Shown piece after piece: positions 1 to 10,867 of a DNA stretch of 64,000 nt. The notes under the pieces were generated by a model. That model had not been told where the DNA came from. It saw only the letters and a program-made list of their open reading frames with translations, and did no database searches. Source of the DNA: Anthracocystis setariae (taxonomy: Eukaryota > Basidiomycota > Ustilaginomycetes > Ustilaginales > Ustilaginaceae); the NCBI GenBank assembly GCA_928724745.1, contig CAKMXJ010000002.1, positions 682,001 to 746,000 of the forward strand. Direction: 5' to 3'. The translations under genes were made by a program, and so were the position numbers. Position 1 is the stretch's first letter, and every line of letters starts with the position of its first letter.

Positions 1-47
1 GATATCCGTTCTCCATCCCACGACTGCGCCCACTTGGCAGGTCCAAG

Positions 48-1451
48 ATGGCAACAGCACCCTCGCTCTTCACGAGCTCGACGGGGCTCTGCGCTGACTC
101 GATCGAATCCGTTCCGGGCTACCAGGGCCTATTCGCACTTGCCACCTACCAAGTTGACAAGCACGAACAGGACCAGGCCCTCGCTTCTTCCTCCGGTGCC
201 GACAACGTAGAACAAGAGAACGAAGCGCAAGCAAGTTCTTCCACCAGTCCAGCATACACAAGGCGTGGGACATGCTCGCTCTACTGTGCATCCGACGCAT
301 CCGAGGATAAGGCGAAAGTGGCGTGCGAGAGGGTGGAGTTGATAGAGACGCCGGCTATCCTCGACATGAGATGGTCTCTCACCCATTCCGAGGCTGAGAA
401 AAGGAGATTGTTGGGCGTGGCGAATTCCAAGGGGCAGATCACACTGCACAGACTCCACGCTAGGGAGGCGAGGCGGAACGAGGCAAAGTTGGAGTCCATC
501 GGAGAGCTGCAGTTCAACAATCGAAATGCTCTCTGTCTCAGCCTCGACTGGTCTGATCGCAAAGGTGGTTATGCTGGAGGGTACGATATGTCCAATCTAA
601 CCCAAGATACGGCGCTGATTGTTTCTCAGAGCGATGGTTCACTTGCCTACCTGCCGAGCCTTGAACTGGCCCTTACCAGCTCCAGCTCCAGCGTTGACGT
701 TGCTGAGAAGTTGGCTGCTACTTCGATCCATAAAGACGCTGGCGATGACGAAGAAAGCGACGACGATTGGGACCGAACGTCGGAAGACGAGCGCCAAGCC
801 ACTCTCGCCTCCGCTCACGCTGCGCTCAACGCCTTTTATCCTTCCCGACCGCGCGGTCTCTCCACATGGACGGCGCACGACTACGAAGCGTGGATTGCCG
901 CCTTCGACTGCTACACCCCCACCACCGTCTGGTCTGGTGGTGACGACCTCACGCTGAAAGGCTGGGACCTGCGCTCCCCCCTCTCCCCCCTCTCAATCCC
1001 TACGCCCACCTTCACCTGCACGAAACCCTTCGACGGCGGCGTCACGACCGTGCAATCGCATCACCTGCGCCAATACCTCTGGGCGGTGGGCAGTTACGAC
1101 TCGCACGTCCGCCTGTTCGACGCACGCATGCCTACCCGCCCGCTCAGCGAAACACACGTCGGCGCAGGCGTGTGGAGAGTCAAATGGCACCCACACAACC
1201 CGGAAACCCTCCTGGTCGCATGCATGCACGACGGCTTCAAAGTGCTCACCCTCCCCGAACTCGCGCAAGACCAGCCCCAAACAGAACAGTTGAAGCATAA
1301 GCAGATGGACATCGTCACCAGATTCGATCAGCATACCAGCCTCGCTTACGGATGCGACTGGGATCGTGGAGACGCTCAACTCGAGACTGGCAGAGTCTAC
1401 AGCTGCTCGTTCTACGACGCCACAATGCATGTTTGGGATTCGTCCCCATAG
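48..1451 (+). CDS. DPH7: Diphthine methyltransferase-type WD40 protein (DPH7/RRT2)
   Basis: This 467-residue, single-exon WD40 protein belongs to the family that removes the methyl ester from diphthine in the diphthamide pathway, which modifies elongation factor 2 in the cytosol. Blades visible in the C-terminal half include GGDDLTLKGWDLR, then VGSYDSHVRLFDARMP followed by GVWRVKWHPH, and a last blade ending YDATMHVWD. The spacing of the SYD..R.FD.R block from GVWR.KWHP is typical of Dph7/WDR85. An acidic Ser/Asp-rich loop at about residues 225-250 is an insertion between blades. The first Met fits family N-termini that begin just before the first blade. It is convergent with the CDT2-like gene, with 159 bp between stop codons. 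Another WD40 function is possible but less likely. Confidence 0.82.
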   Translation: MATAPSLFTSSTGLCADSIESVPGYQGLFALATYQVDKHEQDQALASSSGADNVEQENEAQASSSTSPAYTRRGTCSLYCASDASEDKAKVACERVELIETPAILDMRWSLTHSEAEKRRLLGVANSKGQITLHRLHAREARRNEAKLESIGELQFNNRNALCLSLDWSDRKGGYAGGYDMSNLTQDTALIVSQSDGSLAYLPSLELALTSSSSSVDVAEKLAATSIHKDAGDDEESDDDWDRTSEDERQATLASAHAALNAFYPSRPRGLSTWTAHDYEAWIAAFDCYTPTTVWSGGDDLTLKGWDLRSPLSPLSIPTPTFTCTKPFDGGVTTVQSHHLRQYLWAVGSYDSHVRLFDARMPTRPLSETHVGAGVWRVKWHPHNPETLLVACMHDGFKVLTLPELAQDQPQTEQLKHKQMDIVTRFDQHTSLAYGCDWDRGDAQLETGRVYSCSFYDATMHVWDSSP

Positions 1452-1610
1452 ATCTGCTGACCTGCACTCGATTGAATATCAAGTTCCTCTTCTCGACGTG
1501 GTCTGAATGATAGATTGCGATGGTTGCTTATGTGATGCTGTGATGATGCCAAATTGGATGATGTACGGTATAATGAAGTTTGCATCGATGCGCTTAAATC
1601 TACTCGTTTG

Positions 1611-3938
1611 CTAACGTGTAATTCTATCTCTCAACCCTCTGTCGGCATACCAAGTCCTGATACTTGTGTCGTCGCCTACTGAACTCAAAGTGGGCCCTTC
1701 GGGACCATTGGCCCAAGCCACGGCGTTGACCTCTGTATTCTTGAGATGTCCCTCCGTCAAGATCGCCACCCTCTTCCCCTCGCCGCCCCTGTAAGCGAAT
1801 CCAGTTTCCATCTCCCTCGCCACGCTTCTTTCCTCCTCCACATCCCTCTCTTCCTCCACTCTGAGGGAGCTTACCGAAGGTCGGGACGAGGAGACGTCCC
1901 ACAACGCAATGTTGCCAGTGTTGCACCCAACAGCAAGGAACCTGTCATCGAACAGCGCCATGCGCGAGAACAGCGTGTTTTGGCACTGGACTGGATCGTA
2001 CAACGTATCAACTTGGGACCGATGCAGGTTGGAGTCCAGGAAGGTAGAGAGCGGTAGGACGTAGATCTTGCCTCCCGTGCAGGAAGCATACAGCGATGTC
2101 GACGACGAAATGATCTGCGAGAGCCCATGTGCTCGTCGAGAGCTGCCCAAACCAGTCGAAGATAACGAGAGGAGAGACACATCTGGCGTCTCCCAATCCG
2201 CGGATACAGGCGAGCTAACCATCTGACTAGGATCGACCTCAGTCACCGGTGTGCTAAGCTGTTGCGTGCGAACGTGTCGAAGGTCCCAACACTTGATGAT
2301 CCCGTTCGCGGATCCTCCACTGAGCAGCTTATGCCCCTCTCCATCCGGCAGGTACGTCAGGGCAGTCACACCAGCTGGCAAGGGCTGCTGAGCCTTCTTC
2401 CTGCCTCTGACTGCGGAGCGGGTGCCGCTCTTTGTCAACTTGCTTGGCTTGCCGCCCGTGCCAGTACCGGAACTGTTCGGCGTCGTATGTGCCGCATCGA
2501 TGGTCAAGACTGGCTGTAGCCCGTCCGACTCGGCTTTTCCTTCACCGACCCTAGCATCCCAGATCCTGACGGTGCCATCCCTGCCTGCACTTGCAAAGAC
2601 CATGCCACAACCACCGGCACCGCCCGTAGTCGGATCATACACGATGGTCCTCGGACTTCCGCGATGTCCTTCAAAGAGTCCGGTGCACTTCTGATACTCT
2701 GTATCCCAGCTCCTGATGCCAAAATCGCTTGCTCCAGTCAGCAGGGCTCTGTCGTCGAACCTCCACACCACTTCGAAGATCGCAGCCGAAGATGACGCTT
2801 GCCATTGTGGGTGAGCCGCAGGTCGTGCAACTGAGCAGTCCTGCCACGCCAGAGTGTTGAGAAGGGTGATTCGGCCTTCATCGTCACCGACTGCTAGCCA
2901 TTGGGCTGTTGGGTTGACGGCGCGAGACGAATAGGAGTAGGCGGCACAGATGGGGTGGGAGAGAATGTCTTGATCGGTGCTGCGTGAGAGACGATGCAGG
3001 CAGCTAGAGGGAGAGACAAAAGTGTCGAGATAGGAGGTGGTGTCGATGGTGGATGCGCGAATGGACGATACAGAACGAGAGGCGGAATGGATGCCAGCCT
3101 GGCGAGTGTGGAGGGCGTGCATGGTTTCCGTCACGGTCGAAAAGCATTTGGCACCTCGGCTGAAAGCAGACGGCTTGAAGGCGGTGCTCGAGAGGCGCGA
3201 TGGACATGGCGAGAAGGCGGATCGCAGTGGACTGGTCTGTATCAAGCTGACGGACCGTGACGTTGAGGACGAGGGGATGGTAGTATGCCGTAAAGGGCTG
3301 CTTTCAACCTTGCCGAAGGAATTGTCACAACTGTCGAGAATGATGGGTCGAAGAGGTGATGAGGTTGGCGGTGTCAAAAGCCCATGCTGCTGCTTTTGCT
3401 CGCTGCGCTTTTTGGCAGCTTTGAAGATGCTGAAAGCTTTTGATGGTGTGACGTTGCCTCGAACAAGGAAGCCCTTTTGGCGTTTGGTCGGAGTACTTGG
3501 AATGGCGGCGGAACTGGCAGCTTGCTTTTTGGACGCCATTGAGCTGAAGATCGGAGCCAACTTCTTTGGACTTGGACCATGTCTCGATCTCTTCGCTGGT
3601 ATTGATGCGACAAAGGACCCGGTTGCGCCTTGTTCCTCATCGTCGTATGCTCGTGCTGAATTTCTTGTTCTTCGAGGCCCTGCTGCGTTTGGTCCAATTA
3701 CACGTCCCGGCTGCAGGCTGGTTGCCGGATCCGACGTACTGCTATCATCGTCGTCGCTGTCAAGGTCGTGGATGTACTCGATGGTAGATTCGCACTCACT
3801 TGTTGCGTCGTCATCCGAATGATGTCCCAGAAAGAGTCGTAGTGACTTCTGATGATGCTCTTGCTGCGGTTGAGGCTGAGTGATGTTGTGTCTTGAAGTG
3901 CTCGTCAGCGCTGATCTTGAAGAGGTGGGCGAGGACAT
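1611..3938 (-). CDS. CDT2: CDT2/DTL-like WD40 substrate receptor of CRL4 ubiquitin ligase
   Basis: A 775-residue protein with a long, basic, Ser/Thr-rich N-terminus (about 340 residues) followed by WD40 repeats. The repeats include TGASDFGIRSWDTE, EGHRGSPRTIVYDP, SAGRDGTVRIWDARVG, LSGGSANGIIKCWDLR and a final SSVGDDTSIRTW blade. Order and wording resemble fungal Cdt2, the adaptor that brings PCNA-bound proteins such as Cdt1 and Spd1-type inhibitors to Cul4-Ddb1. The first in-frame ATG is at 3938; the codon six bases upstream is TTG. A long low-complexity insert rich in Gly/Ser/Lys lies between two blades at about residues 490-530. The gene is divergent from the sulfoxide reductase. Assignment rests on the WD40 pattern, so another nuclear WD40 protein cannot be excluded. 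Confidence 0.68.
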   Translation of the reverse strand: MSSPTSSRSALTSTSRHNITQPQPQQEHHQKSLRLFLGHHSDDDATSECESTIEYIHDLDSDDDDSSTSDPATSLQPGRVIGPNAAGPRRTRNSARAYDDEEQGATGSFVASIPAKRSRHGPSPKKLAPIFSSMASKKQAASSAAIPSTPTKRQKGFLVRGNVTPSKAFSIFKAAKKRSEQKQQHGLLTPPTSSPLRPIILDSCDNSFGKVESSPLRHTTIPSSSTSRSVSLIQTSPLRSAFSPCPSRLSSTAFKPSAFSRGAKCFSTVTETMHALHTRQAGIHSASRSVSSIRASTIDTTSYLDTFVSPSSCLHRLSRSTDQDILSHPICAAYSYSSRAVNPTAQWLAVGDDEGRITLLNTLAWQDCSVARPAAHPQWQASSSAAIFEVVWRFDDRALLTGASDFGIRSWDTEYQKCTGLFEGHRGSPRTIVYDPTTGGAGGCGMVFASAGRDGTVRIWDARVGEGKAESDGLQPVLTIDAAHTTPNSSGTGTGGKPSKLTKSGTRSAVRGRKKAQQPLPAGVTALTYLPDGEGHKLLSGGSANGIIKCWDLRHVRTQQLSTPVTEVDPSQMVSSPVSADWETPDVSLLSLSSTGLGSSRRAHGLSQIISSSTSLYASCTGGKIYVLPLSTFLDSNLHRSQVDTLYDPVQCQNTLFSRMALFDDRFLAVGCNTGNIALWDVSSSRPSVSSLRVEEERDVEEERSVAREMETGFAYRGGEGKRVAILTEGHLKNTEVNAVAWANGPEGPTLSSVGDDTSIRTWYADRGLRDRITR

Positions 3939-4493
3939 GGTCAAGTTGTGCTAGAATGATGATGATCCACCACCATGAGTAGTGGAAGTGAGGCAAAGGT
4001 GAAGGTGGACGAGGGCTTCGCCACCTTGTAGCCAAACCCAAAGCCAAGCCAAGACATGAATCAACCCTGCACTCGCGCTGCGCTGCGCTCCGCTGAAAAA
4101 TTGCAGCTGCAACTCTCCAAGTCGCCGGCCGCTCCACACTCCAGAATCTGCCATTTACGCGTTGGACGCGTCTGAGGCGCCTGATGTTTCTTTTTTTTTT
4201 TTTCTTGTTACAAGGTGTAAGGTTATCCCATCCTACATCGCAAATAAAAGACGAGGTGGAGAGGTGGAGGCATGCGAAATTTGTCGGTAAAGGCTGAGTT
4301 AAGTGTGCGGACCATGGCCTCTTGGAAGCTGTGCCTTGCTGCTTACGGGATCCTTCCGCAGCCAGTGGCGCCATTGCAAGCAGGTGGCTCAGTTACACGC
4401 GACATCCTTGTTGGTTTGGTTGGTACTATACATCACCGTGCTCCATCTCTACCATTCTTTCGCTTCCACCACCCACCACCAACGTCACGACTG
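3939..4493. other. Divergent intergenic region, CDT2 / sulfoxide reductase
   Basis: This shared 5' region has no convincing gene. It contains a T-rich tract around 4190-4204 and open codons in the reductase frame back to 4272. The peptide encoded there looks like a chance extension rather than conserved sequence. Confidence 0.6.
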
Positions 4494-5156
4494 ATGGCTC
4501 TCGCTCGAAGCAGTCATCTTCCTTCATCTTTGCTCAAGACGGTTCCTTTCACTCGCAATACACTCGTAGGTACCGCCGCTGTTGTCGGCTCCCTCGCTGT
4601 TTTCTCGTCTGGGTACCTCAACACCAGCGCTATTCAAGCCATCCCAGCTCTGGTCCAGCAACCTTTCGCTCCTCGCCTCTTCTCCACCTCGCCTCTGACG
4701 TTGTTCAAGATGGGTTCCACTGCCTCCTCCCAAGCACCCCCGGAGTCCTTCCCCAAGGGCATGTCCAATTCCGAATGGCGTACCAAACTCAACCCTGAAC
4801 AGTTCCGTATCCTTCGTGACAAGGGCACCGAAATGGCAGGCACCGGCAAGTACAACAAGCACTACCCCAAGGACGGCGTATATACCTGTGCCGGCTGCGA
4901 CTCGCCGCTGTACAAGGCTACGACCAAATTCGACAGCGGCTGTGGATGGCCCGCATTCTTCGACGCTATCCCTGGCGCCATCGACAGACATTCGGACAGG
5001 AGCTGGGGTATGGAGAGGATCGAGATCACTTGCAAAAACTGCGGAGGCCATCTGGGCCATGTCTTTAAGGGAGAAGGATTCAATACTCCAACAAACGAGA
5101 GGCACTGTGTCAACAGTGTCTCGATCAACTTTGACGCGGATGCGTCCAAGATCTGA
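4494..5156 (+). CDS. MXR2: Peptide-methionine (R)-S-oxide reductase (MsrB), probably mitochondrial plus cytosolic forms
   Basis: The enzyme reduces methionine-R-sulfoxide residues using thioredoxin. The MsrB domain fills the last 145 residues: the zinc-site pairs CAGC and CKNC, the SGCGWPAFF block, GGHLGHVF, and the catalytic Cys in RHCVNS. From the ATG at 4494 the product is 220 residues, and its first 70 are rich in Arg, Ser and hydrophobic residues without acids, as in a mitochondrial presequence. An in-frame ATG at 4710 immediately precedes the catalytic domain and would give a cytosolic form of about 148 residues. Open frame reaches back to 4272, but that part is not conserved-looking. 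The next gene is convergent, 90 bp away. Confidence 0.9.
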   Translation: MALARSSHLPSSLLKTVPFTRNTLVGTAAVVGSLAVFSSGYLNTSAIQAIPALVQQPFAPRLFSTSPLTLFKMGSTASSQAPPESFPKGMSNSEWRTKLNPEQFRILRDKGTEMAGTGKYNKHYPKDGVYTCAGCDSPLYKATTKFDSGCGWPAFFDAIPGAIDRHSDRSWGMERIEITCKNCGGHLGHVFKGEGFNTPTNERHCVNSVSINFDADASKI

Positions 5157-5246
5157 TCTGCTTCTTCACTTCATGCTCTAGACTCTATCGTATTGATTGT
5201 AAACAAGCCCCCTATAATGCTGCTTTCGTATTGGAAACCCACATTC

Positions 5247-6460
5247 CTAGAGCAGTGTTGCCTTTGCAGTCATACACACTGTGCCGGCTTCGTTGAGAGC
5301 CCACAGCGAAGCTTGCTGCTTGTCCTCGCCTTCCCAAGCGCCTCGGAGCCGTATAGTCTGTCCGACCGTGAGCGGAGAAGTAGCGCGATATTCAAACTTG
5401 CGGAGTTGGCTCGAAGTCTCTCTGGCTGCGGCGCTCATCAGATTGAGCAACAGCGTTGCTGTCAAGGGGCCATGGACGAGGACATCTGTCAAAGCAGAGG
5501 GATCAATCCAAAACATTAGTGCCGACTCTCGAAAGTCGTGGTTCTGGATGCGTGGCACTTACCGGGATGGCCTTCTTCATTTCGACAATATTCAGGATCC
5601 AAGTGGATGCGATGCGCATTGAAAGTGGCCGCCGAGTAGCGAAAGAGACCGGCTCTCGTTGCGTAATAGTCAAATCCAAAGTCGGATGGCTTTTCTTCAA
5701 CTGTAGCAAGCCAACGTGGAGACTGATCAGCTAGTATGCTCTCGGGCCTTCGAGACCAACCAACTCTGTACTTACCCTGGGAAGGCTTTGGTGCCTGTTC
5801 CGGAGTTGGTGGCAGGTACTTTCTCTGATCCGCTGGCCTCTGCTTTCGGTACACATGCGTTCTCCTCTCGGTTAGTACTTTCCCTTCTGGACCCGTGTAT
5901 TCAAGCTTCCTGGTCACCAACACCATCATCCCTGTCTTGGCTCCCTGCTTCGGCTGTACACTCTCCACCACCACCTCACACTCCACATCTTGCCCTACTT
6001 TCAGTGTCTTGCCTTGCTCGAACTCGAAAGAGCCACTCGCCCACATTCGCTGGTTAAGCTCTCCAGGCGGTCCAAACGACCTCTCCGCGCCGTCTTCGCC
6101 GAGTGTCGTCTCGGTGAACAGCGGATTGAACAGCGCGAGTTCCATACCGAGAGGAATGGGGGATCCACGTCCTAATGCGAGCGCGTCGTCCGTCGTGTGT
6201 TTGGCTAGAAGCTCCCGAGACGAGGTGACTGGAGAGGCGGCACCGGAAATGTTGGGTAAGACCAGGAGAAGTTGACGTGCTTTGTTGAGATCCGCTGTGT
6301 CCTGCAGGATAGTGGATTGAGACTGGACTGTACGTGTCCATTCTTTTAAACTGGAGCTGCTGTGGGCTTCCTTCAGAACACTTCTGGAGTGTGTGAGTGT
6401 TCTTGTCACAGATGGCGCTGTTGCTCGAACGAGCTGACGGGGCCGGACTAGCCTCAGCAT
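5247..6460 (-). CDS. HTD2: Mitochondrial 3-hydroxyacyl-thioester dehydratase (HTD2 type), three exons
   Basis: Exons are 6460-5776, 5700-5563 and 5485-5247, joined across introns of 75 bp (5701-5775) and 77 bp (5486-5562). Both introns have GTAAGT donors and CAG acceptors. The joined product is 353 residues. The N-terminus is an Arg/Ser-rich mitochondrial presequence. The hot-dog dehydratase signature is split by intron 2: FNAHRIHLDPEYC and EEGHP lie in exon 2, and DVLVHGPLTATLLLNL in exon 3. HTD2 carries out the dehydration step of mitochondrial type II fatty-acid synthesis, needed for lipoic acid and respiratory assembly. Without splicing the frame ends soon after EEGHP and loses the second half of the fold, so the introns are well supported. 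Confidence 0.87.
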
Positions 6461-7072
6461 TCTCTGTGTATCCCCTAAGCAGCCTTGCGTCTACGATTGT
6501 TGAAGAGCGATGAGGCGACCCTTGTACGTGTGTTTGTGCAGTCGTGAACAGGTATGTATGGTTAATTTTGAAGACAAGTGGTGATGGTGGGGATAGCAGG
6601 GATGGTTGGATACGTCTTTCGTCTTCGGGAGAAAGCGCCGGTGCAGAGGCCGGAATCCCCGCTAATTAGGCGCCTTGCAGCTGTCCGTGCGCTTCGGCGA
6701 GAAGCGGAGTTCATGTTGAGTTTTACAAAGGTGTGAGATCGGCAACCAAAACAAATGTGCCTGATTGAAAAATTGATTTCAGAAGAATTGTTGAAACGAT
6801 GGCGCAATCGGATCTGCACAAACATGAAACCATGTGCAAGGCAACTTGCCATTGGCCAGCTTGTTCAGCGCTATGGATTGCCGGAGACACCTGCAGCTGA
6901 TAATCGTGAATACTGTAATGACGATCGGACCAGGGTCTGCGCTGCTGAACTTGCCCTCGCTTTGAACCTGCCGAGAAGAAAGTCATCAAGCCAAATCTTC
7001 TTGGCAGCTTGAACTCTTACGTTCGCACCGCCATCAGCTCCACCCTTACACGCAAGCACATACATCGTCGAA
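6461..7072. other. Divergent intergenic region, HTD2 / APS kinase
   Basis: No gene is supported. Short open frames on both strands have no recognisable content. The last 60 bases are pyrimidine/A-rich and look like the leader of the APS kinase gene. Confidence 0.55.
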
Positions 7073-7684
7073 ATGGCTACCAACATCACCTTCCATCCCG
7101 GGCATGTCTCGTACGAGGAGCGCGCTGACCTCCTCAACCAGCAAGGCCTTACCATTTGGCTCACTGGACTTTCTGCTTCGGGCAAATCTACCATTGCAAC
7201 CGCCCTGGAACAGCATCTGCTCTCGCTCAAGAAGTCGGCCTACCGTCTGGACGGTGACAACATCCGATTCGGTCTGAACAAGGATCTCGGCTTCTCGCCC
7301 AAGGACCGCGAAGAGAACATTCGCCGTATCTCGGAAGTCTCGCTTCTCTTCGCCTCCTCCACCACCATCACCATCACCTCGTTCATCTCGCCCTACAAGG
7401 CTGACCGTGAGATCGCAAGGAAACTGCACGAAGCTCACGTCCCCAAACTTGCCTTTGTCGAGGTGTTTGTCGATGCCAGCATCGAAACTTGCGAGTCTAG
7501 GGATCCCAAGGGTTTGTACAAGAAGGCCAAGGCTGGAGAGATCAAGGAATTCACCGGCATCTCGGCTCCCTATGAGAAGCCAGAAAATCCCGAAATCCAC
7601 ATCGATGCAGACAAAACTTCGATCGAGGACTCCGTCCGCATCATCACCGAGTACCTGATCAACAAGGGCTACCTCAAACTCTAA
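7073..7684 (+). CDS. MET14: Adenylylsulfate (APS) kinase
   Basis: This 203-residue single-exon enzyme phosphorylates adenosine 5'-phosphosulfate to PAPS in sulfate assimilation. The P-loop GLSASGKST is at about residues 32-40. It is followed by the [15 protein letters not shown] block, the [11 protein letters not shown] helix, [13 protein letters not shown], the lid segment [20 protein letters not shown], and [10 protein letters not shown]. Length and motif order match fungal APS kinases. The usual K-L-F-A-D segment reads SLLFASS here, a small variation. The ATG at 7073 is the only one that keeps the full N-terminal region preceding the P-loop. Confidence 0.96.
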   Translation: MATNITFHPGHVSYEERADLLNQQGLTIWLTGLSASGKSTIATALEQHLLSLKKSAYRLDGDNIRFGLNKDLGFSPKDREENIRRISEVSLLFASSTTITITSFISPYKADREIARKLHEAHVPKLAFVEVFVDASIETCESRDPKGLYKKAKAGEIKEFTGISAPYEKPENPEIHIDADKTSIEDSVRIITEYLINKGYLKL

Positions 7685-9684
7685 GCCTCTGCTGAGTTAT
7701 CTTCCTCCACAGTTAGAGGGGTTTTGTTAAAAGCTTTCAACGTTACGATCGTAATCTATCGCTCTCACCAGATGCAGCAGTTGATACTCGAGATGGACAA
7801 ACCGTTATGGCATTGAGCAAAAGTCAACATTCCTGAAGAAGCGGAACGGGATCTTGATGCAAGGCCAAAGCTGACCGATCTCGTTTGCTATCGGGGATCT
7901 GACGCGGGAAGCCTAGTTATCAATTTCAGTGAGACTCTTGCTGAAAATCGCCTGTTGGAGCTTGTTCCTTCTTCGGAAGCCAGAGTGTTTTACGTGGTCG
8001 CGATACGCCATCCTCCCTGCATCAATGTCTCTCTTAGAGACGCAGTCAGCCACGATTCCTGCGCGGTACGCTTCCAGTTTCTGTCAGTGGACTAGACTGG
8101 CGTTACTGCACTGCGCGATGCAGTACATGCAAGGAGGTCGATTCTTGTTGCAGCCCCTCACTACCAGATTTCCTTCACCACTCTGCTTTGGCGCTCATGC
8201 TGGAGACGTTTGGACTAGATTGAAGCGCTGGTTCGCCATGACCCACTTGCACGTTACTGCACTGTACTGTAAAGATGCTCGCCTCGATCGTAGACGATGC
8301 GACTCTCAAGGCTGAGTGAGGTCAAAGTTTTTGCGCTCCATCCGAGGACCTTGTTTTGATTGACCGACGCTAAGTGCCCCGAAGATGCTGCGAACTCGGA
8401 ACACGGAGTCGGGACGGGACTCTAAAACACTACTCCTGACACGAAAACAGACACTACTGGGGATGTGCGACATGTCTCATACATCACATCACCGGACTGT
8501 GTACAGTACCATGCTAAAGTACAGGTAACTTTTTGGTCACGAGAGGCCTTTATCCGGCGGCAGTCATGCCCTCGATTTTTTTGGTCACTGTGACACTGTG
8601 CTGGACCTGTATTGCCAAGAAATGGATCTATGCAGGTAAGTTGACGTATTGCTTCAGGTAAAACAGCACGGGACCCAAAAAGGGTCCAGGGCGAGGCTGG
8701 CTCAGGATTTGCTACAGCTTGTCGTGTCGTGCCGTGCTGCGCTTATAGTGTACTGTGCTGTGCTGTGCTGTGCTGTGATGTACCCAGAGCACGTGAGAAT
8801 GGTTTGGCTGTGCTGCAGCTCTGTTACTCCGCGACCGAGGTGTCAAGGCGACAGCGCTCGAAATCTGCATTTCTGTGCATCCCCTGCTAATGAAAAGCGT
8901 CCATTTAGACCGTACGGTAACTCGTTCGACACAGTGACAACTTCACAGCAGTCGCATAGAACCGTGTCATTCGTATTCTCGTGGCCAATCAAAGCGTACT
9001 AGTCCCAAGCAAGTGTGGATCAAATTGTAGATGCCAGGACTGCAGCTAACACATATCGGCCAAACGTCGCTGAACAGAAGCTCAAGTATGGGAGCTTGAC
9101 GATGGACACACTTCTTTTCCCTTTGTTTCTATTTTTTTGGGCGGTTGTCGAGCGCGGAGTAAGAATTTCAGACGAAAACAAAAAAAAAACCGTGGAGAAA
9201 CGTAAACAAGGCGTACACAGTATATTCGGTGCAACACACAATAATCTCATCCTGTACCGTGTTGGACTCTACAGCACTGTACTACTGTAGGCAGTTTCTG
9301 TACCGGTCACCTGCGACATATCACAAGGACAGACCATATGCGCGTATGGCATTGGCGTGGATGCCTCTGTTCCAGTGCACGTAACCAGGCTTTCGTGCCT
9401 CGTCAGAGCAACTCTGCCCTCTCTTCCGTTCTTCAACCTGTCGAATCGCGCTTTCCCTCCGCGTGAGGTTCGGATACGGTTGTGAAGTACTGTCGCTGAA
9501 CGCATCCGACTGTCCAAACATGTCAGTGCACTGCACGGACGGCTGATACGCTCACGCTGGAATTTGAAGTACAGTGCAGAAAGTATATAACTGCAAGCAT
9601 CCCCAGTGCAACCGCTGTACCGTCCTACACTATCAAACCTCTCGACCTTCCCCATCTCTGCAAAGTAGATCCCTGACATTCATC
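7685..9684. other. Gene-poor 2-kb region with short repeats and a promoter
   Basis: No coding region is supported. It has short repeated motifs: GTTACTGCACTG at about 8103 and 8253, TTTTTGGTCAC at about 8531 and 8577, a run of TGTGC-type pentamers at about 8755-8775, and several TACTGTACTGT-like words (8262-8272, 9276-9288). The right end is the promoter of the GPI-type protein gene, with a TATATAA at 9584. Confidence 0.55.
9584..9590 (+). promoter_or_regulatory. TATA box of the GPI-type surface protein gene
   Basis: TATATAA lies 101 bp upstream of the ATG at 9685, in the usual range for a strongly expressed fungal gene, and is followed by a pyrimidine-rich leader. Confidence 0.5.
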
Positions 9685-10339
9685 ATGAAGAACACCTTTG
9701 CTTCGCTCCTTGTGCTCGCGCTTGCTGCTGTTGCCGTTCAGGCCGATGTCCGGCCCACCCCCGCTCCTTACGTTGTTAAGAGACAGGACACCTCAAGTAA
9801 GTCATCCACCGCACACTGCACATACCAACATCTTGAGACAAATCGTGCTGACCCTGTGCTTGCCCATGTGATATGAAATGGCAGGCTTCGACCCTTACAA
9901 CCTCTCGCAGTACACCGACGCCGGTGCTCTCTCGTCGCTGTCGGACTACATCGCGTCCGAATTCCAGAGTCTCACTGGCAGTCTGACCGGCACCATCCCC
10001 GCTGATGTCTCGTCGATCATCGCCTCGCAGGAGAGCGTCGCTAGCAACTACCTCTCGATGGCTTCGGCCATTGTTGCTAACGGCGGTGCCAACAACACGT
10101 CAGCGCTTGCTTCGTTCTACAGCTCGATCGGAGGAAGCTCAGGTTTCTCCAGCATCATTGCCAATTCGGCTTCCAGTGCCGTGGCTTCTGCCTCGAGCGC
10201 CGCTTCGGGCAGTGCCGCATCTGCCACCACCACCAAGCCCTCCAACGGTGCCGTCGGTAGTGCTCAGCTGCCCTCTTACATTGCTGGCATGACCGCCGTC
10301 TCTTTCATCGCCGTCGTCGCCGGTACTTTCATGCTCTAA
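9685..10339 (+). CDS. Small Ser/Ala-rich secreted protein, probably GPI-anchored; two exons
   Basis: Exons are 9685-9796 and 9885-10339, joined across an 88-bp intron with a GTAAGT donor and CAG acceptor. The product is 188 residues. It starts with a signal peptide (MKNTFASLLVLALAAVAVQA) followed by a Kex2-type KR at about residues 32-33. The middle has a region with possible N-glycosylation sites (NLS, NNTS) and a Ser/Ala-rich stretch. A hydrophobic C-terminus (IAGMTAVSFIAVVAGTFML) follows a Ser/Asn/Gly segment, as in GPI-anchor addition signals. This architecture suggests a cell-wall or plasma-membrane surface protein. No catalytic motif is visible and the family is not recognised. Confidence 0.8.
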
Positions 10340-10867
10340 AGCTTGATATAAACCCCTCGCCTCTGCTTGGCGCTTAGGATGCTCACGATCGGCATCCCTC
10401 CACCAAGATCGTATACCTTGTAGTGTTGCGTTTGTACGTTAACGGTGCAGCGTGGTATCCTCGCGCTTCACACTGTACCCCTATAGGATTCGTCGAATTC
10501 CATGCTCTGCCTCCCAAATGAAAGTCAGCAAGACTTCTGTCTGCTCTGCATCGATCGTGTTTGTATCTGTGGCGAGGGCTGCTGGTCACTTGCGACGACG
10601 GCTCGTGTGTGTTGTGGACGGGGCCACGATATCAGTGTCCAATTCCGATGTCGCTACCTCAAGCCTATTTTTACATTGCTTGACTCTGTGAGATCGTCGA
10701 GTTGAAATGAGAAATGCGAGCAGGGCAAGTCATGTCAAAGCCTCCACAAACCAAAAGACGTGACAATCGTCATTTCTTCTGAACTCATGCACGTTATTGA
10801 GTGATCATCATCACCAGCGGCGAATACTACGTCTGCACCATTCCAAGCCTGCAACGTGGCATTGATC
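10340..10867. other. Intergenic region
   Basis: No gene or structured element is supported between the GPI-type protein gene and the next coding region. Confidence 0.5.

Noticed and set aside
3037..3822. Open frame opposite the CDT2-like gene
   Set aside because: A shadow of the low-complexity N-terminus of the CDT2-like protein.
7685..9684. Several 80-130-codon frames in the gene-poor region
   Set aside because: No motif, no splice logic joining them, and composition close to non-coding DNA.
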